Below are positions 11,301-22,367 of a stretch of 64,000 nucleotides of DNA, piece by piece. The DNA is from Antrodiella citrinella (lineage: Eukaryota; Basidiomycota; Agaricomycetes; Polyporales; Steccherinaceae): positions 62,001 to 126,000 of the forward strand of contig SGPM01000014.1 in NCBI GenBank assembly GCA_004802725.1, written 5' to 3'. Each line of letters begins with the position of its first letter. The first letter of the stretch is position 1. The position numbers and the translations under genes were made by a program. Under the pieces are notes generated by a model. That model ran no database searches, was not told the origin of the DNA, and saw only the letters and a list, made by a program, of their open reading frames with translations.

Positions 11301-11582
11301 CGAGTTGGCCAAAGTACTTGTACAACAGGTCCCGCGCTGCAGGCCATGAGTTTACCATTACAGCGGCAACAACCAAACATGCTCACCAGTCATATCACTT
11401 CCTGCACCTTTAACAGCATCCTGCCTACATCTCTGCAAGTTTGCGCACTCGGTCGCGTAGTTGTCCGGATCTTCTCCGTACGACTGAGAGATGGCTGATC
11501 GGATGGGAGTTGTCCAGTCGACTTCCTCGGTCGTTTTCTTGGGAAGAGATATCAATGGAGACTGGTAGGCCATTGAACCCAT
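8379..11582 (-). CDS. BRO1: Bro1/ALIX family vacuolar sorting protein
   Basis: ESCRT-associated adaptor that binds Snf7 (ESCRT-III) on endosomes and recruits deubiquitination during sorting of cargo into multivesicular bodies. The N-terminal Bro1 domain starts with YQSPLISLPKKTTEEVDW and continues through FAEIRVNFPWRDAF, the family-typical TSIAYEKASIIFEIAATHSA and AFYYSRTCAGMLTYI (exons within 10753-11582). It is followed by the V-shaped coiled-coil domain (about 9262-10607) with long helices, and a C-terminal tail (8379-9050) very rich in Pro and Gln with runs of PPPPP and QQQQQ, ending GYGGYSQQGYGR. Length, about 950 residues, fits the family. Start at 11582; MAYQSP at 11573 is an equal candidate. 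Divergent from the BAH gene with only about 200 bp between starts. Rim20 is the alternative family member; the Pro-rich tail favours Bro1. Confidence 0.9.
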
Positions 11583-11784
11583 AATGGCCTGACGTCTTTC
11601 CTTTGAGCAGAAGATAGAAAATAACGTAGGAGGTCGTGGGTGGGAGTGAGAGACTTAGCTGTCCCGAGCCGCAAGAGCGCGTAACCGCAGTTTGCCGTAC
11701 GATCCAGAAAAGGCAACGGCTTGTGATCCTAACAAGTGCAAACAATTCCGCTGGCCTTCCGAGTCGTGTTCGTCTCACTGCGTC

Positions 11785-13370
11785 ATGTCTTCTTCTAAAA
11801 GCGTGCGGTTGAAACTCAAGCAGCCAATAAAAGAGAAAAGCACAATGCCTCGCAGCAATGGCACCACACCTGCACAGTGGGATCACATGATGCTAGCTCG
11901 AAGCTGCAAGACGGTCAATGACACAGGACATAAATTGCATATCAAAGAATTCGATGAGTCCGTCATTTGATTTGTTGATCAAAAATTTTGACACGCTTAC
12001 CCTGTTGTCTTACTGATTCAGTGTTCTTGTTCACTCTAAGGAGGACACCACTAATATCTGGTTAGCGAGAGTCATTGGCATCCGCTTTACTGAAGAAGGG
12101 ACCACAATAACATTCAAAGGAGGAAAAGATCGAGTCTGGGTACAGGTGTTGTGGTACTATTCTGCGCATGACATTGGTGAATTGTGAGTTACTGCAATCT
12201 CGTTATAATGCTTGTTGTATCTGATACTGTTGTAGACACCCCAGTGTATCAGGTTTTGCACCCAATGAACGTGCTTTGTCAGATGACAAAATGACCGTTG
12301 CACTTGGCTGTGTTATAGGTGAGTTCATACTTTTGTTGTGGGGTCAGGAAGTGCTGATTTCCTATGTCACGGTGAACTTAGGTCACACCGTAGTCCATCC
12401 CTGGAAAGAAGATGATCTTGATCCTCCTCGCATCGGACCAGAATCCTTCTTTCTTCGCAGCAGGTACTGTTGTGAATCGGGAATATTGTCACCTGTAAGT
12501 GATGTCCGGAGTGTGATGTCTTCTCAGTTGTTGACCCGTACTTACACAGGCTGGGCCGACTGCGCACGCTTGTCAGATTTGCAAGGTCCCGTACAACCCT
12601 TTCCCTCCGGAACGACAAGAATTCTCTACAGCTAAGTACGTGACTTTGGATCCTTGTGACCTTGGTTGTTCCCTGACGTCCTTTCGCGTTGCCCTTGTAG
12701 CACCACAGAATTCATGCATTTTTGTCCGAGACCACACTGTCGCCGGTGGTATCATCGGAAATGTCTTCTCGGCCATTATGAGGAAGTGGATCAGGGTTTC
12801 GTAGGGCCGCGTGGTATTCGCCTCCTCGCAGTCGATCCTGACCTTCAGCATCCACACGTCATGTTCAAGAAGTATCTTGATCGCCGCCCTCACAGGGGGA
12901 AGATGTCAGAGGACACCACTGAACCAGTGAAGCAGCTCTTGAATGAGTTGGCGTACGGCTTGAAGCCTGGTGAACCCGGGTTTGAAGGAACAGGGCTTGG
13001 TACGGGCATCGTCCAAATGGCAATGCAGCCGATCGTCAGACCACTCGACACTCCAGGTACTGAGTTCAATGTTACGGGGAACGTGCGGGACGTCGTTCTC
13101 GCGCGTCGCTTTGTGTATCAGCTCTGTGAGAGATGGCACTACATCTTGCCGCAGGTTGAGGCGATGCAGTCCCGGCTCGACTCAGCACTGTCTGACATGG
13201 ATGACGATGGAATCTTGGCGTTTGATATAGACGACGCTTTGAGCAGTCGCCGTCTTCTAGCGTCGCCGTACATGCCTTATTGGACAGCGCGAGGCACTCT
13301 GCTCGCACAGAGCGATTGGCTCTCGTCGTCGCCCGCCGTAATCTGTCCTGGATGCGGCGGTGCCATTTGA
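11785..13370 (+). CDS. BAH-domain and PHD-like zinc-finger protein
   Basis: Probable chromatin reader. After a basic N-terminal exon, exons from 12022 encode a bromo-adjacent homology domain: VLVHSKEDTTNIWLARVIGI, a VWVQVLWYYSAHD core, PNERALSDDKM and HTVVHPWKEDD. A cysteine module follows across an intron: ACQICKVPYNPFP, then FMHFCPRPHCRRWYHRKCLL (12600-12770), matching a PHD-like C-x2-C ... C-x4-C-x2-WYH-x2-C pattern. The C-terminal 200 residues are helical and acidic, ending VICPGCGGAI with a last CxxC. Start chosen as MSSSKSVRLK at 11785; an in-frame Met at 11692 would add 31 residues without any sign of conservation. The joins around 12440-12560 are uncertain. BAH plus PHD architecture is common in mushroom genomes; the histone mark read is unknown. 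Confidence 0.75.
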
Positions 13371-13782
13371 GATTTTGAACTTTAGACTTTGTAAGTGTAT
13401 TCATCATATCTGGACCTCCATACCTTCATACTAACCTTCAAGCTCCCGCAACGGAAGCTTGATTCTGTTGTTGAATCGTACATGTCAGTTCTAACACCCG
13501 TGCTTGCAAGAATAACAACACTACTAGCTGGAATTGGATCGGAATCGCAGACGACAGTATTCGGTGACAAGTGACTAGGGTACAGAAATGACAAAACAAC
13601 AACTTTACGTTGAGTGCGAAGACTCACTACTAGGAAGGTGGTGGTGGTACGCTAGGTATGATTCAAGAAAACCAAGAAATGATGATAGGGAGATGCTTCA
13701 AGATTAGAAGAACAAGATTGAGGTCTCCCAGACGGGATGCAGGTAGAAACAAGAAACGAAGAAGACCACAGACGACAGACGG
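13371..13782. other. Convergent 3' intergenic region
   Basis: Lies between the 3' ends of the BAH gene (plus) and the CAF-1 subunit (minus). No gene, repeat or hairpin terminator could be identified; expected to hold both polyadenylation regions. Confidence 0.4.
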
Positions 13783-16700
13783 TCATGAATGTTCATCAGC
13801 CACACGCGTCAACGCCGCCCGCCTCTTCTTCTTTGGAGGCTCCTGCGCACCATCATCTCCCGACTGCCTGGACGACCCCTCGCCCTCAGACCCTCCAGCA
13901 TTGTTATAGTGGCCAGACGGCCCATCACCCGCCGAACTCGACGTGTATCCTCCAAACATATTCTCGTCCACACTAGCCGCAGGCGTCAGCGGCGGTTCCG
14001 CCGGCCTCTTCATTGGCACTACAGACCCGATGTTGATATTGGGTAGAGCTGAGATGGGAAGGGACGGCGTAGATAAGGGCGTGGCGGCGGTGGAGTTCGT
14101 GAGAGGAAGAGAGTGGTGGTGGGCGATGCTTTGGAGTTGGAGGGTCTGTTGTTGGGTGTGATGAGCAGACATGATGTCATCGAAGACGACGAGGGTGCAG
14201 TATCCGTCACGGGAAGACAGCATCAAGCATTGACCATCCGGTGACCTAACAGTCGAGAAGAATGTCAGTGGTCACTATAAAACTGAAACAAGGCAGGGGA
14301 ACATCACGTACCAGGACATGTCAGTGAACTCATCATAATGCAACTTCGTCAACAAACAGACCGGACCAGCCTGCTGCGTATCATGAATGGTCACAGTATC
14401 CATTGTGGCAACAGCGTAAAGCATCCTGTAGGGCAACGCAAAGATCGACGACGTCATATTTGGTATAGGTGTTATGGCAGGCGTGCCAGGTTTGGAGGCC
14501 ATCGGCGTGGGCGGCCTCAACGACTCAGTAGCAGATAACGCTGGAGACGGAGGCACATGCATTGCCATACGAGGCAAAGGCGAGATGATGGAGCTGCCAC
14601 CGCCAGGAGGGAGTTTCAACGGAGACAACGAGGCCAAATTATCGGGCGACCGGGACGCAGTCACGCTCGGAGAAGGACCAGCGAGGTCGATATCCACAGA
14701 TGCGTCGCTGCTCCGCTCAACAGGTACACTCTTCGGCTCAGCCGGCGACTCCATCCCACCCACACCCGCACGCAGCTCATAGAGGATGGGAGAGAACTTC
14801 ACCGCAACGCTAGGCTTCTTGTGCCCGGGAAGTCGCGCAACCGGTGGCCGTGCAAAATTGGCTCGTGAGTAGATATACACGCACGACGAGTTGCCTTGGT
14901 CCGTAGCCTCATCGATGGGGGGCGATGGGTTACCCTTCCGTCCGCGTTCTTCATTCGTTTTGAATAGCGCGGGTTGTACGGAAGGATCTTCAAATTGGCC
15001 AGCGGGCGTGAGGAGCAATCCGCCATCCGGACTAAACGCGAGGCGCCGGAAGAAGTTGGTGAAGCTTTCGTCGCCGTAGAGTTTGACAGATTGCCACGTC
15101 GAAGTAGAGCTCGTTGGGGACATTCGTATTGCGGGCAGGGCCGGCATCGGCGACGGGGACCGCCCATATCGGGCGTAAGATGCCGGAGACGCGGCGGCAT
15201 TTGAGCCACTGAACGACGACCGCCTGGAAGAGGGCTTGTCAAAGGATGATGGTGGGGGAAACATGGACGACGGCGTGCTTGGAACGGATGCAGTGGGTGT
15301 CATCAGCGGATTAAAGTGCGAAGATGAGCTCTCTTCCCTCGTGAGCTCACTTGCACTCGTCAAGATGGACTCAGCCTCACTGGCCGTCGATTCGCGCCGA
15401 GCCGGGCGAGGACGACTGTGGCTGGTGGTGCGAGTATGCCGATGAGCCATCCGGGTGTTTTTCCCTACAGCATGGACCTCTAGGGAACCGTTCTTCTGTG
15501 AGATACTGTAGATGTGCATGGACCGGTCGCTACTTTGAGTGGCGACATATTCGTTAAGCGGGTCCCATGCGACACCTTGTACGAAATGATTGTGTTCTGC
15601 GATCTCATGCACGCACTTTCCTTGAATGATCATCAACCATGTGCTTTTCACATGAGAGCACGCAACAAAAGGCAAGCTCACCATCTGTGGTAGTGAATAT
15701 CCGTGCGCAATTGTCTGTGCTGCCCGCAATGATGTACTCTCCAGTTGGACTCCATGCGAGATCATAAACTTGCATAGTTGTGCACCTGTCTCAAGTCTCA
15801 ATAACACGTCTGACACTTGGGTCACAGCGCATACCTAAAGGTAGTTCTCGGCTTCCAGTGCTCTCTTTCATGCTGGAGCTCTTCGGCACTGAGGTCACTG
15901 CCATAAGTGCTGACTTGTGGGCTTGCAGTGGGTGCCCAAATAATGATCATTCCGTCTGTGGATGAAGCCCTTCAGCACTGTCCTACAACTCATGGCGATA
16001 TGAGAACAAGACGAATGTGATAGTCATGAAATGGCATCGCATACGACGGAGAGACGCGTCACACGTGTATCGAGGTGCTCGTGTGCTATTCCTGGACTAG
16101 CCCCAACTTTGTTTTGAGTTGAAGGTCGTGAGTGGAGTATCGTCTGAGCGTCCATGAAGACGCTTCCCCGTTTCCGAATGGAATAGCGTGAAGGCCTGAT
16201 GGTCTGGACCTCTCCACCGAGCCGACGTGGTACATCTGCCAACACACATATGACATAGAACCCAGAAGCTTCTGTTCCAATAAACGGCGAAGCTCAATGT
16301 CCCCGTATCGGAGGGGAATGCGGACATTGAGCGATTATGGGGGACACCTGCGGTCCAATGACAAAGGCCAAACACGTATCCCAGTCCGGAAGCAAACGGC
16401 GAGCATAAAGAACATGTCGCACGTCCGAACAAGAGAATCAAGGCTTACGACAAGAAAGAAGAAGACTCACCATCACCAGCAGACGCGATCAGATCACCTG
16501 CGCGTCAAGAAAGGAAGGTAGGAACGTACGAGATGAATTCAATACGGGCACTCTCCACACACGATAGGCAAACGTGAGACGCACCGTTCGGGCTGAACCG
16601 TACGACGTTCACAGCGGCAGAATGCCTGCTCAGCGTCGCGAGGTATTCGACTCGCGGTGTGCGAGGCGCAGGTGTGGTAGAATCGGCAGTAGCAGTTGGA

Positions 16701-16987
16701 TTTGAACCCAAAGCGGCAGCACTTTCAGCCACTACGGACGTGGGTAGGATGTTTGGGTGTACCATCCATAACTGCCACCACGCATGAATGAACATCTACA
16801 AGGAGGTTACAAAGACGAAACGTACCCGAACATGGTTATCTTCTCCCCCCGTCGCGAGCTTGTACGCCTGAGCAGCATACGCCTTGTCCTGGGCTGGCCG
16901 GGCCTTCCTGTATGGAATGGGTTGAAAGTCGCACGTCGAGATGGGCTTGCTGTCGTGCCACCGAATCTCGAGAGTACGAACGCGCAT
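13783..16987 (-). CDS. CAC2: Chromatin assembly factor 1 subunit p60/Cac2, WD40
   Basis: Second-largest subunit of CAF-1, which deposits H3-H4 behind the replication fork. It starts with MRVRTLEIRWHDSKPISTCD, the conserved beginning of this family, then WD40 blades: KLATGGEDNHVR, YLATLSRHSAAVNVVRFSPN, GDLIASAGDG and MIIIWAPT, VYDLAWSPTGEYIIAGSTDN, HFVQGVAWDPLNEYVATQSS, FFRRLAFSPDGGLLLTPAG, VAVKFSPILYE, and a last blade GYCTLVVFDD. A long Ser/Pro-rich insertion (about 14500-14780 and 15100-15450) separates blades. The tail is acidic-polar and ends with a KKKRRA nuclear-type basic patch. The intron between SAGDG and MIIIW is 515 nt while the others are near 50-60 nt. Convergent with the BAH gene. 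Confidence 0.9.
15956..16470 (-). repeat. Oversized 515-nt intron of the CAF-1 gene, possible insertion
   Basis: This GT-AG intron is about nine times the usual length. The octamer GAACAAGA occurs near both ends (16004-16011 and 16427-16434), compatible with an 8-bp target duplication. An 11-bp perfect hairpin (16292-16302 with 16322-16332) sits in the middle. No transposase or strong terminal inverted repeat is visible, and an 8-bp match may be chance. Removing the bracketed segment would leave an intron of about 90 nt. Confidence 0.3.
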
Positions 16988-17496
16988 TTTCGTGTCGAAT
17001 GTTGTTCAGAATGAGAATATGCCGAATGGTGTGGCAAACATGAAAGTCAGAAACAAAGGAGGAGGTCCAATTCGATTCGTCGGAATTTCAGAATTGGGAG
17101 GGAACGCGCTGGGACAATATTAATCACGAGTCCCCAGCGCTACTATCCGCGGAACAGGGTCCTTGGGGGCCCTCCGCCGTTCACACCAGTCGCCATGTTA
17201 CCAAATATTTCTACACGACCAGTCGACGAGAATCCACAATATTCGGCTTTGTTCTGTATCTTTTCACTTGGGCCACTGCCTTTCAGAAAGAGGGCAAATT
17301 GAAGAATGTCCTACTTTGGATAAGCTCGTAGGTTCATGAGGACCTCAGACACCCCTGTCAGAAAGGCAGCTATCAATGAATCAGCCCAATCCGGCCGCCG
17401 CCACGTCCATTCTCTCAACACCCTGGATGCTACAGTATGTAATGGGGGTATTCATGCAGGAGAGATGGATGTACAGTGTAGGAATGAACAAACGAA
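16988..17496. other. Intergenic between Nup57 3' end and CAF-1 promoter
   Basis: Both flanking genes run on the minus strand. No coding signature or repeat seen; contains the promoter of the CAF-1 subunit and the terminator region of the nucleoporin gene. Confidence 0.4.
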
Positions 17497-19748
17497 TCAA
17501 TAGTACCGGAGAGAAGACATGAGCAAAGCATCTGGGTCATCCTCTTTGTTCGGCTTTCCTTCGATCACATTGAGGTCCTTCAAATCCCGTTGGAGGACCT
17601 TCATGACATGAGCCAATCCAGCTTGCTCGTTCGCGAGGATCTGTCGTACGGGAAAGAGTAAGATAAGCGGGACACTCAGATCGAAAATATGCCAAAATGC
17701 ACCTGAGCGATCTGCGTCAGCCCATCCTCGTCCACTACTGCCCAGCCTCTCCCACTATCTTTCCTATCCCTATCTTTCGCCGCGTTCAACGCCCCAATGA
17801 ACGCCCACAGCTCGTTCAGCTTGCCCTTCAGTCTACCCAGCCCACCAGGCCGCTTGATCTCTTCTGCGATCTCCTCCAACCTCGCTCGTAGCGTCTCCTC
17901 CTCAGCACGTATCGACGACGACCGCAACGCGGGTATCAGCAAGTGCAAGTGTTGTACGACCCGCATTACGCGTTGGGTGAGCTGCGTTTGCAGGGTCGCC
18001 GCGCGCATGAGTCGGGCCGAGTTGGTCACTTCGTGCTTTTCGGTGAGGGCGCGTATCCGGGTCTTAAGCTCTTTCAGACTGTTTTGGTGGGCTTGTGCTT
18101 GTCTGCTCTGAGCTTCGACTCGTTGTTGGATATCGTCAAAACCTGATGCGATGACAGGAACGAAACTGCAGATTGTATGAGTAAATGATGAGAACACTTT
18201 GGGTAAGAAACCTACCATGAAGGATCTGGGTTCTCGCGAACCGCCTTCTGCCACAGAGCGTCGTTGACAGCATTCTGCGGTCGACCGTACAAGTGAACTT
18301 GGGCAGGATCAACCAAATTGTAAAAGTAATGCTACGATACGAACGGGTCAGTTAGTATCTGATTGACGACGGCTTCTAGCATCGGTGCGTACCTGAAATT
18401 GACAGTTGGGCGAGCTCGAATTCCACGCCTGAGCGATGGCCTCTATCCTCTGCATCAACGCGGCATATTGCGACTGGGGATCCTGTTGCTGCTGGGACAT
18501 AGCGTTCGCTCTCGAAGCCAGGAGATTGTTCGTCGAGCCATTCAGAGGTCGGAGTCCACCTAGCGTGGAAACACCGAGTGTAGAAGAGCCTAGTGTTGAG
18601 CCTCCAAAGAGATTGCCGCTTGTCGGTCCACCAAATAGTGAACCTTGTTGAGGTTGCGTCTGCGTTTGTCCGAAGCCTCCTGATTTCTGCTGGTTGTTCT
18701 GCCCAAATCCTAGATAGAATGAGCATCAACGAAGCGATCATTGAGTACAACGAAGCTTACCAGTGAACAACCCTCCCTGTGGCGCCGTTTGCTGTTGCTG
18801 CTGCTGCTGAGTATTCAGGTTTCCGAACGGGTTATTTGCGGGCTGCGCGTTGTTCATATTACCAAATATTCCTCCGCCAGTGTTGCCGGTATTCGTATTG
18901 CCAAACAGCCCTCCACCTGTGGTACTCTGGCCCGCGGTACCTGCATTCCCGAACAACCCTCCGCCACTCGTCCCTGCCGCAGTATTCGTATTTCCAAACA
19001 GACCACCACCCGTAGTACCCGTCCCAGCCGTCCCCGTGTTTGCGTTTCCGAACAGACCTCCGCCTGTGTTACTCGTACCAGCGGTGTTCGTATTACCGAA
19101 GAGTCCGCCACCTGCAGCAGGATTGGTGTTCGTATTCGCGAAAAGACCACCAGTAGTCCCGGCCGCCCCGGTGTTCGTGTTCGCAAACAATCCGCTACCA
19201 GTATTGTTAGCAGGAATCGGATTATTGCCAAACAGACCGCCGCCAGTCCCTGGCGCAGAGTTCGCCATGTTGTTGGTCCCGAACAGCCCTCCTCCAGTGT
19301 TCGCCGCTGGTGCAGCCCCAGTATTCCCAAACAACCCTCCAGCAGTCGCCCCAGTCGCGTTCGTGTTCGTATTCATATTTCCGAATAGTCCTCCACCGGC
19401 AGCGGGCTGTTGGTTCGTATTCGTATTCGCGAACAAGCCGCTACCCGCTGTTCCATTGTTCGCATTGCCGAATATACCACCACCGGTCGCAGGTGCTGCC
19501 GGTGCATTTCCAAAGAGCCCCCCTCCGCCTGAATTTCCTCCCTGCCCCGCCTGGTTAGTCTGTCCTAGGTTTCCAAACAATCCTCCGCCTGCATTCGGTT
19601 GCGCCGCATTCTGCTGCTGTTGCTGTTGTTGTTGACCACCAAAGAGGTTTCCAGTGCCTTGCTGCGATGGCGCACTGCCAAGAGGAGCACCAAAGATGGA
19701 TCCCTGTTGCGGGTTGGGTTGCTGCGAAGTAGAGGCCGTAGAAAACAT
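17497..19748 (-). CDS. NUP57: FG nucleoporin Nup57/Nup54 family
   Basis: Central-channel nucleoporin that forms the Nsp1-Nup57-Nup49 coiled-coil trimer and builds the permeability barrier with its FG repeats. The N-terminal exon (18738-19748) is a GLFG domain with more than fifteen GGGLFGN-type repeats spaced by Asn/Thr/Ala linkers, preceded by MFSTASTSQQPNPQQGSIFG and a short poly-Gln. A second FG exon with GSLFGGPTSGNLFGG follows. The C-terminal half carries the Nup54-type signature NDALWQKAVRENPDPS, then FVPVIASGFDDIQQRVEAQ, three coiled-coil blocks (SLKELKTRIRALTEKHE; EETLRARLEEIAEEIKR) and the end DPDALLMSSLRYY with the stop at 17497. Length, about 640 residues, fits the fungal family. 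Divergently placed from a BTB gene. Confidence 0.92.
18780..19748 (-). repeat. NUP57: GLFG-encoding degenerate tandem repeats
   Basis: About 30-60 bp units, each encoding a GGGLFGN or GSGLFAN core, fill the first exon of the nucleoporin. The low-complexity composition keeps all other frames open over several hundred bases on the opposite strand; those frames are artefacts of the repeat and not genes. Confidence 0.85.
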
Positions 19749-20283
19749 GGTTCACAAAGAGAGTGGCGGATCCAAATTCTTCTGCAAAGTCAAATTTGAG
19801 AATCCTCGTAGATGTCAAATAACTCACCTCTTTCGTGAATATTATGATGGAAGCCGGTCGAGGAGAACAGCGACCTGACTCCGTACTCGGTGGCGAATCG
19901 CGATGGAGGAAGTAGAGCTACAATTACAAGGGACGCAAGCGCGTTCTCAGTCTTGCGCGCCTACAAAACACATTTCTTTCCGCTACCACCATTCTTCCTC
20001 CTATCGTACGAAATAAAACGCACGACAACTATTCATCGAGCTCGTTTTCAAGCAGAAATCTTCCTTAGGAATTCGAATGGTGCTGGATACTTAACCATCT
20101 TGGTATTCGTCTGCCTGCAGGCGCGCTTCTACCTCATGCCGGCTGCACCTTCCGACAACGCCCACAACTGATACATAAACCGGACCCTGGTGGCTGGCCT
20201 GACAGTTTACTTGACCTCCGATTACGCTTTGGATACCATATAACCCGACGTAGTGGGGATTGTTCGGAAAGTCGTACGACGCA
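19749..20283. promoter_or_regulatory. Divergent promoter region, Nup57 / BTB gene
   Basis: 535 bp between two divergent starts. No recognisable operator; two open frames on the plus strand lack any family signature. Inferred to hold both promoters. Confidence 0.4.
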
Positions 20284-21146
20284 ATGCAGCCAACACAGTC
20301 CGAAGGCGCATATACTGTTGTCTCTGTCTCTCGCGATGAAGAATTCTACTTCGACGATAGTCTGGTCGTATTTCTGGTGTGTGCAACCATTCCATTGCTC
20401 CAGCATTATGTTCTTATATTGCTCATTTCACCAGGTCGAAGAACGGCTCTTCAGAGTACACAGTCACTTCCTCATACGGGACTCCGAGTTCTTTCGAGGG
20501 TTGTTCTCTCTCCCTCAGCCTCCAGATACGGCCGAAGGTCACAATGACATGAAACCAATAAAGCTAGAAGGTGTGACAGTGCACGAATTCAAGTGTCTTC
20601 TGAGGTTTCTATACAGTGGGTAAGTATGACACTCGTATGCTGTCTTGCTGAACCATTGATTCTTTCTCCTCTAGCATGTATGGTCCCATTATATCCTCTC
20701 CTGAAGACTGGATTGCCCTGCTCTCCCTCTCTACACGCTACGTCTTCGACAAAATCCGAGACCTGGCAATTCAAGAGCTATCGATGAAAGTACTAGACCC
20801 CATCAAGAAGATTGTCCTAGCCGACAGACATAACGTCCCGCAATGGCTCTCTGCAGCCTACGTTGACCTCTGCAAACGTCCAGAGCCCCTGACTGAGCGG
20901 GAGGCTGACGAGTTGGGATTGAAGACGGTGGTACGCGTGGCGCGGGCGCGTGAGATCGTGCGCGAGAAGAAGTATGTCAGCGCGTCCCAGCGCAGCTACT
21001 TCCCTCATGACAGAATATACGCCTTCAATGATACGGGGATCTTGGAGATCGTGCATAGTGTTTGGCCAGAGAGTATCGTGAAGTCCGAGAAGGTCGGCAC
21101 GTCGCCGACTGGAGGTCTTGGCATGCCTCCGACGCTGCAGTTTTGA
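20284..21146 (+). CDS. BTB/POZ domain protein (copy 1)
   Basis: Basidiomycete-type BTB protein of about 250 residues. The exons read SRDEEFYFDDSLVVFL, then after an intron VEERLFRVHSHFLIRDSEFF and IKLEGVTVHEFKCLLRFLYS, the BTB fold core, then after a second intron a helical BACK-like region with WIALLSLSTRYVFDKIRDLA, ADRHNVPQWLSAAYVDLC and EADELGLKTVVRVARAREIV. This C-terminal module is shared with the BTB genes at 49.6 and 52.2 kb. Likely a substrate adaptor for a Cul3 ligase or an oligomerisation module; the partner is unknown. Start at 20284; an upstream in-frame Met at 20260 is possible. Two introns. Confidence 0.85.
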
Positions 21147-21739
21147 TCTGTCTACTGTGAATCTATGATCATGGTATGTCCACGTTACAGTATCATTGCG
21201 AGTTGTGTGTGCTGATGAATCGCTTTGTCTAGGAGAGGGTATTTTATACTATCGAGTAATTGTATGTAACGACACGTATTCGCTCGTTCGCTGGATCATA
21301 CCACCGGGCCAGTACATTTCAATTCATTTTCATTTTGACCACCAGCACTACTTCCAAATGCAGCTTCAGAACACGGACCAATCTGCAACAGGGGCATGCG
21401 TTACGCCCGAGCTTCTCATAAAGTTTTGAGTCATGTCCCGTCGAAAAACGTCCTCAAGATTTCACGTGGTGGCTTGGTTTCCATTTCTCAACGTACGCCT
21501 CTGCTTTATATTCCACGTTGCGCTGAGGATGAAAGCACCCTCAGGTCATTCTTATCTGGTTCTCGTTCCCCGCCCTAGCTTCGGTCCAGCGCCACAGTAC
21601 TTTCTTGGGCGCGTTCACTTAGAGTTCTGGGCTGTTCACTCCACGTGTATCCCACGCCCAATCTTCATGCTCTGCTCGACCCTCCGTCCCACCTCCTCAC
21701 ATATCCTGCGACACACCACGCTCTGGTCGCACCCATCCG
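21147..21739. other. Intergenic, no gene seen
   Basis: Holds the 3' flank of the BTB gene and the upstream region of the single-exon gene at 21740. Pyrimidine-rich tracts at about 21500-21730 look like a fungal promoter. No motif assigned. Confidence 0.4.
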
Positions 21740-22324
21740 ATGCCCTCCACGCATCTCCCTTTTTTCGGCTTCGACAATGGGCAGACGTACGACGTGCTGA
21801 AGAGCGAGAACCGCCTCCTCTTTAGGATTCATACCGACCAGCCACACGAGCAGTTCGGGCTCGTCTCGCAGGCTCTGCGCGGGAACGAGGGGTTGCTGCT
21901 CCTTCCCTTCGGCATACAGGGGCCCAAAACACGGAGCGTGGGTGTCGTGTCTCACATCGCGCCGAAAGCTACCAATTATAGGAGCCCATGGGTCTCTTGT
22001 ACGTTCAGCATCGCGTACATCATCTGGCAGGGGCTCCTGCGTAAGATGCAGCACTCGCGAAATCAAGACATGGATTTTTGGGTGTCTATCATCCAGGCGG
22101 ACCATCCTTTGTTGGACGGGAGGGCCGAGCATTGTGTGCAGAAGCTCGAAGCACTTAAATGTTCGAAGCAACACATTTTCGATGGAGATGAATGGAGGGG
22201 CGCGAAGACCATGCAAAAATACAATATCGGCAAAGCCTGCAACTTTGCGAACGCATCACAAGAGGTCCTCGTAGCGACGCATATCCCTGCTCAGGCCATC
22301 CTCACCACCATATCGTGGAAATAA
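21740..22324 (+). CDS. Single-exon orphan protein, DUF7587-like pattern
   Basis: A 194-residue intronless gene in a genome where most genes have several introns. It begins MPSTHLPFFGFDNGQTYDVL, then NRLLFRIHTDQP, YRSPWVSCTFSIAYIIWQGL, DMDFWVSIIQADHPLL and a C-terminal QEVLVATHIPAQAILTTISW. The order 'R-[IV]-H-T near the N terminus, then S-P-W-[IV]-S-x-T followed by a helix, then a W-x-S-x-I strand' resembles proteins annotated DUF7587 in fungi and is loosely like ADP-ribosyltransferase folds. That is inference from pattern only. No signal peptide. Coding status is supported by length and composition; function unknown. Confidence 0.5.
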   Translation: MPSTHLPFFGFDNGQTYDVLKSENRLLFRIHTDQPHEQFGLVSQALRGNEGLLLLPFGIQGPKTRSVGVVSHIAPKATNYRSPWVSCTFSIAYIIWQGLLRKMQHSRNQDMDFWVSIIQADHPLLDGRAEHCVQKLEALKCSKQHIFDGDEWRGAKTMQKYNIGKACNFANASQEVLVATHIPAQAILTTISWK

Positions 22325-22367
22325 CTCATGCAGTCCTTGTCGGCTGCTGAGCTGATCTCCATCCATT

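Noticed and set aside
18741..19635. Long plus-strand frames opposite the nucleoporin
   Set aside because: They mirror the GLFG repeats; composition is a by-product of the repeat and no splice or domain evidence exists.
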